This document shows positions 25,554-32,225 of a stretch of DNA of 64,000 bases, in pieces. Source of the DNA: an uncultured Oscillospiraceae bacterium. Lineage in GTDB: Bacteria; Bacillota; Clostridia; Oscillospirales; Ruminococcaceae. Under the pieces are notes generated by a model. It was not told where the DNA came from, did not search any database, and saw only the letters and a program-made list of their open reading frames with translations. Positions within the stretch are counted from its first letter, which is position 1. Each line of letters starts with the position of its first letter. The stretch lies in NCBI GenBank assembly GCA_910588145.1, contig CAJUPO010000011.1, positions 10,024-74,023 on the forward strand. Reading direction: 5' to 3'. A program made the position numbers and the translations under genes.

Positions 25554-25949
25554 ATGAAATCTCGTATCGGAAATGCTAATAAAATTTTGGTAGGATATCA
25601 GCTAAAAGACACTTATGTTCCGGCGCTGATGGAGTTATGCAGAAATGAAAATATACGCTTTAAATCCGTGGGAAAAGAAGCCTTAGGGATAAAAGTCGGA
25701 AATTTGGCAGGATTTGATGGCTTTGATTCAGAATCTGTTATAAAAGCAGACTCACCCGATGATGAATGTCTTATTATATCCGGCTTTTCAAGTCGGGATA
25801 TGAACAGACTATTGAGTGAACTTAGAAAAAAAGAAATAAAAATTGATCTTAAATGTGTCGTCACATCTCATAATCAGGGATGGATTTTAAAAAACCTTAT
25901 AAATGAACTAAAAAGAGAACATGAAGCAATGAATAAAGGCAAAAAATAA
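25554..25949 (+). CDS. DUF3783 protein (131 aa)
   Basis: Small soluble protein of the DUF3783 type: LVGYQLKDTYVPALMELC near the start, ECLIISGFSSRDMNRLLSELR in the middle and CVVTSHNQGWILKNLINELKREH near the end. Function unknown. Preceded by GCGGTGAGG. Upstream of smpB but separated from it by smpB's own promoter. Confidence 0.8.
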   Translation: MKSRIGNANKILVGYQLKDTYVPALMELCRNENIRFKSVGKEALGIKVGNLAGFDGFDSESVIKADSPDDECLIISGFSSRDMNRLLSELRKKEIKIDLKCVVTSHNQGWILKNLINELKREHEAMNKGKK

Positions 25950-25973
25950 TTTCGTTTATCCGGATAAAAATAC

Positions 25974-26002
25974 TTGACAAATTCAAAATAATATTATATA
26001 AT
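25974..26002 (+). promoter_or_regulatory. Consensus promoter of smpB
   Basis: TTGACA (25974-25979), 17-bp spacer, TATAAT (25997-26002). The predicted transcription start near 26009 leaves only ~9 nt before ATG 26018, which argues for the later TTG start. Confidence 0.8.
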
Positions 26003-26032
26003 AAAGTACTCTCAGATATGGAGGTTACGATT

Positions 26033-26497
26033 TTGGGCAGCGAAAATTTTAAGACGATTTCCGAAAATAGAAAAGCAAGACATGAATACTTCATTATTGA
26101 GAGCATGGAAACAGGTATTGAGCTTGTGGGAACAGAAGTAAAATCCATTAGGCTCGGTCAGGTCAATTTAAAGGACAGTTGGTGTTCTATTGATAATGGG
26201 GAACTTTTTATCAAAGGTATGCATATTTCACCGTATGAAAAGGGCAATATATTTAATAGGGATCCAGTAAGAGTCAGAAAACTTCTTATGCATAGAAAGG
26301 AAATCAACCGCCTTTTCGGAAAAGTAAAGCAGGATGGACTTACTCTTATTCCTCTTTCAGTATATCTGAAGGGTTCAAAGGTGAAAATACAACTCGGACT
26401 CTGCAAAGGTAAAAAGCTCTATGATAAGCGGGAGGACGCCGCAAAAAAAGACGCTAAGCGTCAGATAGAACGTGCTGTCAAGAACAGCAAGTATTAA
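26033..26497 (+). CDS. smpB: SsrA-binding protein SmpB (154 aa)
   Basis: Small beta-barrel RNA-binding protein that brings tmRNA to stalled ribosomes. Motifs: ARHEYFIIESMETGIELVGTEVKSIR, MHISPYEKGN, and the basic C-terminal tail KLYDKREDAAKKDAKRQIER. The start chosen is TTG 26033, eight bases after GGAGGT (26020-26025); that site overlaps the alternative ATG at 26018. It lies 5 bp upstream of its RNA partner ssrA. Confidence 0.94.
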   Translation: MGSENFKTISENRKARHEYFIIESMETGIELVGTEVKSIRLGQVNLKDSWCSIDNGELFIKGMHISPYEKGNIFNRDPVRVRKLLMHRKEINRLFGKVKQDGLTLIPLSVYLKGSKVKIQLGLCKGKKLYDKREDAAKKDAKRQIERAVKNSKY

Positions 26498-26502
26498 TAT
26501 AT

Positions 26503-26872
26503 GGGGGCGTAAAGGTTTCGACGGGGACTGTGAACCATGATAAGCGAGTAGAGCAGAACATCTCTTAAAACTGTATCACGTTTAAATATAAACGCTAGAA
26601 AAAATATTACTGTAAGCACAAGAAACTTACAGGTAGCAGCCTAAGTCTGCTTCCGTCCTCCTTTTGAGTACCACGGCAAAAGCCAGGGCGACGATTTAGT
26701 GGTGAACGTTCTTTCGGAGCGCCTCTTCCGAAATGAATGTATATGAGGCTACCAAACTCCTCAGCCTGTTTGTCGGCGGAGCAGCAAGGGAATTTTAAAA
26801 GATAAACTACACTCGTAGAAAGTTGTGCGGATCGGTTTTCGGACACGAGTTCGACTCTCGTCGCCTCCACCA
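26503..26872 (+). ncRNA. ssrA: Transfer-messenger RNA (tmRNA)
   Basis: The 5' end GGGGGCGTAAAGGTTTCGAC pairs with the 3' CGCCTCC to form the acceptor stem, and the 3' end has GTTCGACTCTCG (T arm) and an encoded CCA (26870-26872). The tag frame most likely starts at GCT in AACGCTAGA and ends GCAGCCTAA, giving a 16-residue tag ARKNITVSTRNLQVAA. The ORF region also holds a CTGTAAG/CTTACAG stem. Follows smpB directly. The prophage is joined at its 3' end. Confidence 0.93.
26846..26872. other. Predicted left attachment site (3' end of ssrA)
   Basis: The tyrosine integrase gene points toward, and ends 114 bp from, the 3' end of ssrA, the classical target of such phages. The tmRNA 3' segment from the T arm to CCA is intact, so the phage carries a restoring copy. 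The matching right attachment site should lie beyond the window. Repeats GTCGTAG (two copies around 26965-26980) near the integrase 3' end may be arm-type sites. Confidence 0.6.
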
Positions 26873-26875
26873 AAT

Positions 26876-26923
26876 AACCCACGTAAATACGCCGTAAATG
26901 ACGTGTTTGCGTGGGTTTTGTTT
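26876..26923 (+). terminator. Terminator downstream of ssrA
   Basis: AACCCACG and CGTGGGTT arms with an inner AAATACG/CGTGTTT pairing, then TTTGTTTTTG. It lies just past the tmRNA end, within the prophage attachment side. Confidence 0.75.
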
Positions 26924-26985
26924 TTGCTTAGTGTGAAATGGATTGAAAAAAATCGACTTAAATGTCGTAGTAAAGTCGTAGTTTT

Positions 26986-28107
26986 TTATGTTTCTTCTTT
27001 ATCAAGTTTTAGTTGTTTCCTTAGAACTTCTATGTCATTATGCACGTATGTGCTGGAAGTTACTGAAATGTCAGAGTGCCCCATTACTTTTTGAATAGTG
27101 TAAATATCAACATTCTTTTCCCTTAATAGGGTTCCAAATGTGTGCCTTAATTCATGCGGTGTAAGAGTTTGTAGACCAGTATCTCGGCTTATTCGCTTCA
27201 TAATTCTTGCAAATCTATCAGCATAACAGTGCGGTGACAGCGGTTCGTTTATGGTCTTACCGGCAATAATGTATTCACTTTCTGTTTTTAGCTTAAATAA
27301 AACACTCATAGTGTCATCAGAAACAGGGATAAAACGGTCAGAGGTTTCAGATTTAGGCTTATCTATGATAACCTTTCCCGTTGTTTGTGTAACAGCTCTA
27401 TGTACATGAATAGTAAGGTTTTGAAAGTCGATATCTGACCATTTAAGTCCGAGAAGTTCGGAGCGCCTGATACCTGTATCAAGCAATATTACCATGTCAT
27501 AATATTGATTTGCAATGGAATAGCTTCGGAATAGCTTTGCTTGTTCGGAATTATAGAATACTTTTTCTTCTTTTGGGGCTATTCGTGGGAAATTTATGTT
27601 TTTAACAGGATTTTTATAGCAAATGTCATTATCTATAGCCGCCTCAAAAATTGACTTTAGTATCATTTTGTGCTTATTAAGAACAGATAAGGATAAAGGT
27701 TCGCCGTTATCTGCGTTCTTTACTTCATTAAAGTAATTTTGTATGTCAATTTGTTTTATATCTGATAGTTTGGCTTTTTTAAAGTATGGCATAAGATATT
27801 TTTCTATATTCTTCTTGTAAGTAAACAAATAAGTATGTTCTTTTACTTTATTTAGCTTGTAAGTCTCAAGCCATTTAATAGCCCATGTATCGAAACATTC
27901 TTTTTTTGAAACAAACGGGGTATCAGTTTGCATTGAAACAGCTTGATCTATTTTGAATTGTTCAGCTTTAGCCTTAGCAGTTGATTTACTGACGGAACTG
28001 TAAAAGCTTTTGCGGATAGGCTTACCGTCAAAAGTATGACCGATTGTTATTTTTACTTCATACATACCTGAAGCATGGTTGGGTTTTTCCTTTTTAGGAC
28101 GTCCCAT
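26986..28107 (-). CDS. Tyrosine integrase (373 aa)
   Basis: Site-specific recombinase of the phage. AP2-like arm-binding N-terminus (VKITIGHTFDGKPIRKSFY), SAM-like core-binding domain (~65-165), catalytic domain with Arg in LDTGIRRSELLGLKW, His-X-X-Arg in TPHELRHTFGTLL, His in VMGHSDI and nucleophile Tyr in SSTYVH. Start at 28107 (MGRPKKEKPN) is preceded by AGGAAGTG; an upstream ATG lacks a site. The gene faces the ssrA attachment site. Confidence 0.95.
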   Translation of the reverse strand: MGRPKKEKPNHASGMYEVKITIGHTFDGKPIRKSFYSSVSKSTAKAKAEQFKIDQAVSMQTDTPFVSKKECFDTWAIKWLETYKLNKVKEHTYLFTYKKNIEKYLMPYFKKAKLSDIKQIDIQNYFNEVKNADNGEPLSLSVLNKHKMILKSIFEAAIDNDICYKNPVKNINFPRIAPKEEKVFYNSEQAKLFRSYSIANQYYDMVILLDTGIRRSELLGLKWSDIDFQNLTIHVHRAVTQTTGKVIIDKPKSETSDRFIPVSDDTMSVLFKLKTESEYIIAGKTINEPLSPHCYADRFARIMKRISRDTGLQTLTPHELRHTFGTLLREKNVDIYTIQKVMGHSDISVTSSTYVHNDIEVLRKQLKLDKEET

Positions 28108-28134
28108 ATAATCACTTCCTGACATTTTTATTTA

Positions 28135-28190
28135 ATTATATCATATATAAAAATATAAAACAATTTGCAGAATATAAGAAGTTTATGTAA
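28135..28190 (-). promoter_or_regulatory. Shared-type lysogenic promoter module, integrase copy
   Basis: On the minus strand TTGTTT (28163-28158), 17-bp spacer, TATAAT (28140-28135), with the conserved upstream block TAAACTTCTTAT (on the minus strand) about 12 bp above the -35. Homologous modules precede the genes at 30872, 34473 and 34998. Confidence 0.65.
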
Positions 28191-28231
28191 ATTATTTGTC
28201 AGAGTTATATAAAAATGGCATATGAATGTAG

Positions 28232-28260
28232 TTGACATAATCACGTAAATGGTGTATAAT
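28232..28260 (+). promoter_or_regulatory. Perfect promoter of the predicted antisense RNA
   Basis: TTGACA (28232-28237), 17-bp spacer, TATAAT (28255-28260). Drives a short plus-strand transcript ending at the hairpin 28312-28351. Confidence 0.8.
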
Positions 28261-28266
28261 AATAAA

Positions 28267-28353
28267 AAAGGGGCACACCGATAGACGGTCGCTCCCTCAT
28301 CATTAGTTTATAAATAAACCGCTCAGATTTGGAAGGTCAGGCGGTTTATTTCT
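28267..28353 (+). ncRNA. Predicted antitoxin small RNA (~85 nt)
   Basis: From the consensus promoter to the 11-bp terminator stem AAATAAACCGC (28312-28322) / GCGGTTTATTT (28341-28351). It contains no start codon with a binding site. It is complementary to the 3' end of the minus-strand toxin message (at least ~40 nt), the layout of convergent type I toxin-antitoxin pairs. Its 5' part (GGGGCACACCGATAGACGG) resembles the toxin leader's AGGGCATACCATAACGG. Confidence 0.65.
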
Positions 28354-28423
28354 TTATGTTCTTAATTACATCATTCAATGCAACAAGAAGCAAGATAGTA
28401 AGAACTATGTAAACAATGTCCAA
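28346..28423 (-). CDS. Small hydrophobic toxin-like peptide (25 aa)
   Basis: Starts TTG behind a strong GGGAGG site eight bases upstream. The peptide MDIVYIVLTILLLVALNDVI plus NIKK is one membrane helix with a basic tail, as in type I membrane toxins of the Fst/TxpA/BsrG kind. Its last codons and stop lie inside the shared terminator stem. The leader contains CCCTCC that can mask the GGGAGG. No longer frame fits. Confidence 0.7.
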   Translation of the reverse strand: MDIVYIVLTILLLVALNDVIKNIKK

Positions 28424-28535
28424 AACTATCACCTCCCTGCCAGCTTATTTCGCCTGCACTTTCGTGGACGATATGTAAGACTGATAGCGTAAGGAGGGAA
28501 CAACCGCCTACCGTTATGGTATGCCCTTAAAGAAA

Positions 28536-28564
28536 ATTATACATTATTTGTCTGTTTATGTCAA
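28536..28564 (-). promoter_or_regulatory. Perfect promoter of the toxin message, with SD-masking leader
   Basis: Minus strand TTGACA (28564-28559), 17-bp spacer, TATAAT (28541-28536). The ~105-nt leader holds TTCCCTCC (near 28490-28500), complementary to the toxin's GGGAGG ribosome binding site, so the primary transcript is probably poorly translated, a feature of type I toxins. Confidence 0.75.
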
Positions 28565-28585
28565 TATGAAAGGAGTTGTTTTAGG

Positions 28586-28744
28586 ATGAAAAAACGTAAA
28601 TCCGGAAATAGTTTTGAACGTTTAAAAGAAATATGCCAAAAACATGGAGTACAATTTAGTAATCAACCGTCTAATAGTTTAATTATTATTGATGAAAATG
28701 GAATAGAGCATATTGTTTATAAGCATTTTAACTTATTTGTATGA
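28586..28744 (+). CDS. Small hypothetical phage protein (52 aa)
   Basis: ATG behind AAAGGAG. Basic N-terminus MKKRKSGNSFERLKEICQKH then a beta-rich C-terminus SLIIIDENGIEHIVYKHF. Possibly a small DNA- or RNA-binding protein; no family recognised. Confidence 0.55.
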   Translation: MKKRKSGNSFERLKEICQKHGVQFSNQPSNSLIIIDENGIEHIVYKHFNLFV

Positions 28745-28797
28745 ATACAAGTAGGTTTTTAGGTATTCATGCACCAGAGGCAAGGTAGGTGATTTTA

Positions 28798-28884
28798 ATG
28801 AATATTAAGGACAAGCTGAGGCTATTAAGACAATCTACTCCTAACGATTTATTATATAAATTTGATTTAGGAAATGTAACATAA
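28798..28884 (+). CDS. 28-aa peptide coupled to ImmA gene
   Basis: ATG after AGGTAGGTGAT; ends TAATG, overlapping the peptidase start. Sequence MNIKDKLRLLRQSTPNDLLY resembles the first helix of an XRE repressor, which usually precedes immA, so it is probably a shrunken regulator remnant or a short leader peptide that couples translation. Confidence 0.5.
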   Translation: MNIKDKLRLLRQSTPNDLLYKFDLGNVT

Positions 28885-29339
28885 TGAAATTATTAGAAAA
28901 ATTAGATATAAAAGTTATTCCTTATGACTTTTCTAATCTTGAGAAAAATGATTATAAAAATCAAGTTATAGAAAAAGGAATAATTTGGGGCGCTGCGGTT
29001 CATTCCGGTGATAGAATAGGATTATTTTATCGTCAGGATGATTCGGAAAAGCGCAAAAGATTCACATTGGCACATGAATTAGCACATTGTTGCTTACATA
29101 TGGATGAAAATACGTCTGAGCATATAGAGTTTATAAACGATCAGGCTAATAGCAATGATGAAAAAGAATATGATGCAAATGTTTTTGCGGGAGAATTATT
29201 GATTCCGGAGGAACCATTACGGTATGCGCTGGAAAATTTAATAATGCCTAAAGTTGAGATTCTTGCACAAATTTTTGGTGTGTCATTAAATGTTATGAAA
29301 GCTCGCTTAAAGTATTTGAAAATAAGTGCTTATGAATAA
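28884..29339 (+). CDS. ImmA/IrrE-family metallopeptidase (151 aa)
   Basis: Zinc peptidase motif FTLAHELAHCCLHMDE (HExxH as HELAH) with the third ligand region DEKEYDANVFAGELLIPEE. ImmA proteases cleave phage repressors to trigger induction in ICEBs1-like systems. The usual adjacent repressor is missing here: only a 28-aa peptide precedes it. Its target may be one of the XRE repressors in this prophage. Confidence 0.85.
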   Translation: MKLLEKLDIKVIPYDFSNLEKNDYKNQVIEKGIIWGAAVHSGDRIGLFYRQDDSEKRKRFTLAHELAHCCLHMDENTSEHIEFINDQANSNDEKEYDANVFAGELLIPEEPLRYALENLIMPKVEILAQIFGVSLNVMKARLKYLKISAYE

Positions 29340-29356
29340 GGTTATAAATATATAAA

Positions 29357-29410
29357 AATCCTTAGTTTAGTCAACTCTTAAATGGAGTAACTAAGCTAAG
29401 GATTTTTTTA
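29357..29410 (+). terminator. Terminator after ImmA gene
   Basis: AATCCTTAGTTTAGT and ACTAAGCTAAGGATT arms followed by seven T residues. Confidence 0.8.
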
Positions 29411-29462
29411 TTTTCAACATAAAATCACCTACACTGTTAAGAATAAAAATGGAGGGTGATCA

Positions 29463-29660
29463 ATGTTGATATATAAATGTGAATTAAAACAAATACGGGA
29501 AAGTAGAAATTTAACCATTCGTAAGCTTGCTGACGGGGCAGGAGTGTCGCGCAGCAGTATATGTGACATAGAAAATGGTAAGGTTGATATGAAAGTCTCA
29601 ACCCTCGTTATTTTAGCTAAATTCTTAGGGTGCAATTTGTCGGATATCATAAAGTTTTAA
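29463..29660 (+). CDS. Small XRE-family regulator (65 aa)
   Basis: Compact helix-turn-helix: LKQIRESRNLTIRKLADGAGVSR then SSICDIENGKVDMKVSTLVILAKFLGCNLSDII, the full XRE fold with no other domain. GGAGGGTGATCA precedes the ATG. Could be a Cro-like or antirepressor-type regulator. Confidence 0.8.
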   Translation: MLIYKCELKQIRESRNLTIRKLADGAGVSRSSICDIENGKVDMKVSTLVILAKFLGCNLSDIIKF

Positions 29661-29812
29661 TTTTTTGTTCTGTCTTACCGGACAAGGTGTCCGGAAAAGT
29701 TAATTTGGCGTGTCTTTATATATAGAGGGAAATTTTGTATTAAGAAAAGATGTGAAAAAATGGTGGGTTTCCCTAAATATTTACAGCTTAAATTAGATAG
29801 GAGTTAATCAAA

Positions 29813-29944
29813 ATGTCAGGCAAAGAACAATTGGTAAAAATATTGGTGGAAAAATTAAAAAGGTTAGAAACATATAGACTGGTAGAACAGAAACAAAAGA
29901 AGCAGGAGAAAATTACTCCTGCTGCCCTTCATGCTCAGCGATAA
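29813..29944 (+). CDS. Small basic helical protein (43 aa)
   Basis: ATG after TAGGAGTTAATCAAA. MSGKEQLVKILVEKLKRLET then a Lys/Gln-rich helix; looks like a coiled-coil peptide. Its end overlaps the opposite-strand repressor gene at 29913 by 32 bases and includes the hairpin GCAGGAG/CTCCTGC. Modest support. Confidence 0.4.
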   Translation: MSGKEQLVKILVEKLKRLETYRLVEQKQKKQEKITPAALHAQR

Positions 29945-30263
29945 GCGTGTCAATATAACCAATCACTTTAATCAAATCAGATTGATTCAGCATCATTAAT
30001 TTTGTTTCAAGAACAGTCCATTCCTTTACAGTAAGTGGTCTGTCCGTTCCGATTTTGTCCAAATCATCTAAACCTAGTAGTTCAAGTGGTGAGATTTCAA
30101 GAGCATCAGCAATTTTAACAATCATGCTTTTAGGAATTTCTCTTTTGCCGATTTCCAGTTTATTTATAGATCCGCGTGATTTATATCCGACCATTCGGGC
30201 AAGTTCAGCTTGAGAGATTCCTTTCTCTTCCCTCTTTTTGGCAATTATTTCGCCATTTGTCAT
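29913..30263 (-). CDS. XRE-family repressor (116 aa)
   Basis: N-terminal helix-turn-helix (KKREEKGISQAELARMVGYKSRGSINKLEIGKREIP in two parts, residues ~8-45), then a helical C-terminal part (MMLNQSDLIKVIGYIDTLIAEHE) probably for dimerisation. A plausible phage repressor. An AAAATTGT-N4-ACAATTTT palindrome sits 35 bp upstream. Ends at a small hairpin. Confidence 0.85.
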   Translation of the reverse strand: MTNGEIIAKKREEKGISQAELARMVGYKSRGSINKLEIGKREIPKSMIVKIADALEISPLELLGLDDLDKIGTDRPLTVKEWTVLETKLMMLNQSDLIKVIGYIDTLIAEHEGQQE

Positions 30264-30297
30264 AATAAACCTCCTTTGTTAAAATACCTATAATTAA

Positions 30298-30317
30298 AAA
30301 ATTGTAACAACAATTTT
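30298..30317. promoter_or_regulatory. Palindrome AAAATTGT-N4-ACAATTTT upstream of XRE repressor
   Basis: Perfect 8-bp arms, 35 bp before the repressor start at 30263; a likely autoregulatory operator. Only one full copy was seen. Confidence 0.5.
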
Positions 30318-30444
30318 CGATTTAATTATAACATGGAGTAGACAAAAAGTAAATAAAAAATTATTTTTAACAGATAAATTACCAAAGGTGGCTACAAAAT
30401 TTTATATAATCATACAAAATTTATATATTTTTACATAATATGGG

Positions 30445-30545
30445 TTGACTATGTTAAAATTTAGTGATATTATATATGCGTGTTCTGAAAGTCCACCAAA
30501 AAAAAGGGTTGACCCCCTCTACCAAAGTGTGTCAACCCTTTTTCG
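30445..30545 (+). ncRNA. Predicted short plus-strand RNA
   Basis: Promoter TTGACT (30445-30450), 17 bp, TATTAT (30468-30473); transcript from ~30480 would stop at the 10-bp hairpin AAGGGTTGAC (30504-30513) / GTCAACCCTT (30531-30540) with five T residues, giving ~65 nt without a coding frame. Confidence 0.45.
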
Positions 30546-30568
30546 ACCAACCCCATACGGAAGTTGTT
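30497..30568 (-). ncRNA. Predicted minus-strand small RNA (~72 nt)
   Basis: Minus-strand promoter TTGACG (30603-30598), 17-bp spacer, TATAAT (30580-30575). The transcript runs into the same hairpin, followed on this strand by eight T residues, a strong terminator. It is nearly fully complementary to the plus-strand RNA above and contains no start codon with a binding site. Confidence 0.6.
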
Positions 30569-30624
30569 AAATTCATTATAGCACACTTCCAAGGGTACGT
30601 CAATACCAAAAGGAGGTAATTTTA

Positions 30625-30822
30625 ATGAATTTATCAGTAATCGAAAACAAAAACCATAGGATCATTTATTACGCAAATTTTGTATTGGTACAAAATTATA
30701 GGAACAATCCCACTTTTACATACCAAAAATTAATAATGCAATTAATATTAGAACTATTTATGTTTGTGTGTTCGTTTTTCGTACGCACAAAAACAGTCAG
30801 CATAGTAAAAGACCGCCCCTGA
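30625..30822 (+). CDS. Hypothetical protein (65 aa) with a hydrophobic segment
   Basis: ATG behind an excellent AAAGGAGGTAATTTTA site. Basic N-terminus, one possible membrane helix (LIMQLILELFMFVCSFFV), and basic tail (RTKTVSIVKDRP). No family recognised. Could be a small membrane peptide connected with the overlapping small RNAs upstream; unproven. Confidence 0.45.
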   Translation: MNLSVIENKNHRIIYYANFVLVQNYRNNPTFTYQKLIMQLILELFMFVCSFFVRTKTVSIVKDRP

Positions 30823-30871
30823 CGGGACGGAAATTTACTGTGATGAAGTAGTTTAAATATATTCAATAGTA

Positions 30872-31234
30872 TCATTTACTATTGATATTAGCATTAAATA
30901 ACGGATTTAAATATTGTTTCAGCGACTTGATAAAGTATTTTTTCTTTTTTGCTAATTCGTAAATATTTGCAATATCAATGCGTTCCTCAGTTATGCCATC
31001 CGTAAGAATAAGAACATAATTTTGCGGTTCATTGAGATAAAGTTTACAAATGCATTTTGATGGATCGTTTTTAAAAATAAGAGATATGTACTCATCATTT
31101 CTTTTGTAACTAATGTCATTTACAGGCATAGTTTTTCTTAGGGTATTGATTATGATAAAGTAAGCTTCAAACTCTCGGTCTGTAGGCCATTCTGAGCCGC
31201 GCTTAATTCGGATTGCTTCATCAAAATCATCCAT
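30872..31234 (-). CDS. Hypothetical protein (120 aa), lysogenic cargo candidate
   Basis: Soluble alpha/beta protein: MDDFDEAIRIKRGSEWPTDR, FEAYFIIINTLRK, then ICKLYLNEPQNYVLIL and a basic C-terminal helix. The N-terminal 'PTDxEFEAYFIIxNILR' style resembles small proteins seen beside restriction/ATP-dependent nuclease regulators, but no function can be assigned. It has its own promoter of the shared lysogenic module type and is surrounded by repressor genes, so expression in the lysogen is likely. Confidence 0.7.
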   Translation of the reverse strand: MDDFDEAIRIKRGSEWPTDREFEAYFIIINTLRKTMPVNDISYKRNDEYISLIFKNDPSKCICKLYLNEPQNYVLILTDGITEERIDIANIYELAKKKKYFIKSLKQYLNPLFNANINSK

Positions 31235-31261
31235 AGTTTATCTCCTAATGCTGTTTTAATA

Positions 31262-31310
31262 ATTATACTATAAATAAAATTAAAAAACAATTAGCATAAA
31301 GTAAGAAAAA
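31262..31310 (-). promoter_or_regulatory. Shared-type lysogenic promoter module, copy before 120-aa gene
   Basis: Minus strand TTGTTT (31290-31285), 17-bp spacer, TATAAT (31267-31262); upstream block CAATTAGCATAAAGTAAGAA (plus-strand spelling) is alignable with the integrase and cargo copies. Confidence 0.6.
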
Positions 31311-31434
31311 ACTACCATTTTTTTGTATATTTTAATAAAAAGTGTATAAATTGGCAAGATTTTATTACAAATTTTCACGTTATGGGGTAAATGGGGCTTA
31401 TCAGAAATTATTAATTGCGTAAATTTAATTTAAA

Positions 31435-31779
31435 TCATTTATTTATGTACTTAGGAACTTCAAGGAGTTCATCAAGACGCTCCATCAATTTGGCTTGACC
31501 TGATTCGTTGAGCTGTTCGCATTTATCTAGAATTATTGCTTCTAAAGAAGTAATAGAACGTTGAATCAAGTCAGTGTTATCGTTCCACCCCATTAAATAT
31601 GCAGGGGTTGTGTTCAAGGCTTTAGCCAAAGGTTCTAGTACAGTTGTGGGGAGCTTTTCAATTTCATTACTTTCATATCTGTATATGGTTGCACGATTCT
31701 TGTTTAGCCTTATAGCTAAATCGTCTACGGTTATCCCCATTTCTTTTCGTTTTAATTTTATTCTCTCACCTATTGTCAT
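31435..31779 (-). CDS. XRE-family phage repressor (114 aa)
   Basis: Helix-turn-helix MTIGERIKLKRKEMGITVDD then LAIRLNKNRATIYRYESNEIEKLPT, followed by the PLAKALNTTPAYLMGW linker and a C-terminal helix ending QLNESGQAKLMERLDELLEVPKY. This tail is nearly the same as that of the repressor at 35724, so the two are paralogues. Divergent from a Cro-like gene at 31961 with shared operators between. Confidence 0.88.
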   Translation of the reverse strand: MTIGERIKLKRKEMGITVDDLAIRLNKNRATIYRYESNEIEKLPTTVLEPLAKALNTTPAYLMGWNDNTDLIQRSITSLEAIILDKCEQLNESGQAKLMERLDELLEVPKYINK

Positions 31780-31814
31780 AATAATCTTCCTCCGTGATGA
31801 TTATTATAGCATGA

Positions 31815-31937
31815 TGATTGCAAAAATGCAATACCAAAGTGATAAATAAAAAATATTTTCGCAAATTTGCGAAAAAGTACTTGACAAATATAAATCAATA
31901 TGATAACATTAATACATAATTTGTATCGCATATATGC
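31815..31937. promoter_or_regulatory. Operator array TYGCA-N4-TGCRA and divergent promoters
   Basis: Three matching sites: TTGCAAAAATGCAA (31816-31829), TCGCAAATTTGCGA (31857-31870), TCGCATATATGCGA (31924-31937); a fourth, TCGCATAAGTGCAA, lies at 32187-32200 after the Cro-like gene. The rightward promoter is TTGACA (31879-31884), 17 bp, TAACAT; the leftward TATAAT lies near 31802-31807 with its -35 overlapping the first site. A classical repressor/Cro switch. Confidence 0.8.
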
Positions 31938-31960
31938 GACAAAGAGGAGGTGATTAATTT

Positions 31961-32194
31961 ATGGTTAACATGAATAAACTAAACGGAGTTATGGCGGAAC
32001 GGGATTTTAACAAAAAAATTCTTTCCGAAAAAACAGGGATAGCCTATGATACATTATGCAGAAGATTTAGAAAAAAGCCTAATAACAGGTACTATGGTTT
32101 ATTTTCTATAGAAGAAGCTGATTTAATTGCAAATGCTCTTGAACTAAACGCAAACGAGGCTACAAATATATTTTTTAGTCAGTATGTCGCATAA
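31961..32194 (+). CDS. Cro-like / XRE-type regulator (77 aa)
   Basis: Small DNA-binding protein: MNKLNGVMAERDFNKKILSEKTGIAYDTLCRRF, then a short C-terminal helix (ALELNANEATNIFFSQ). This shape (N-terminal ATypical HTH with 'KLxGxMxE') matches phage Cro-like regulators opposite an XRE repressor. GAGGAGG precedes the start. An operator copy follows its stop. Confidence 0.75.
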   Translation: MVNMNKLNGVMAERDFNKKILSEKTGIAYDTLCRRFRKKPNNRYYGLFSIEEADLIANALELNANEATNIFFSQYVA

Positions 32195-32225
32195 GTGCAA
32201 TAAATCCACAAAACGATAGGAGGAT

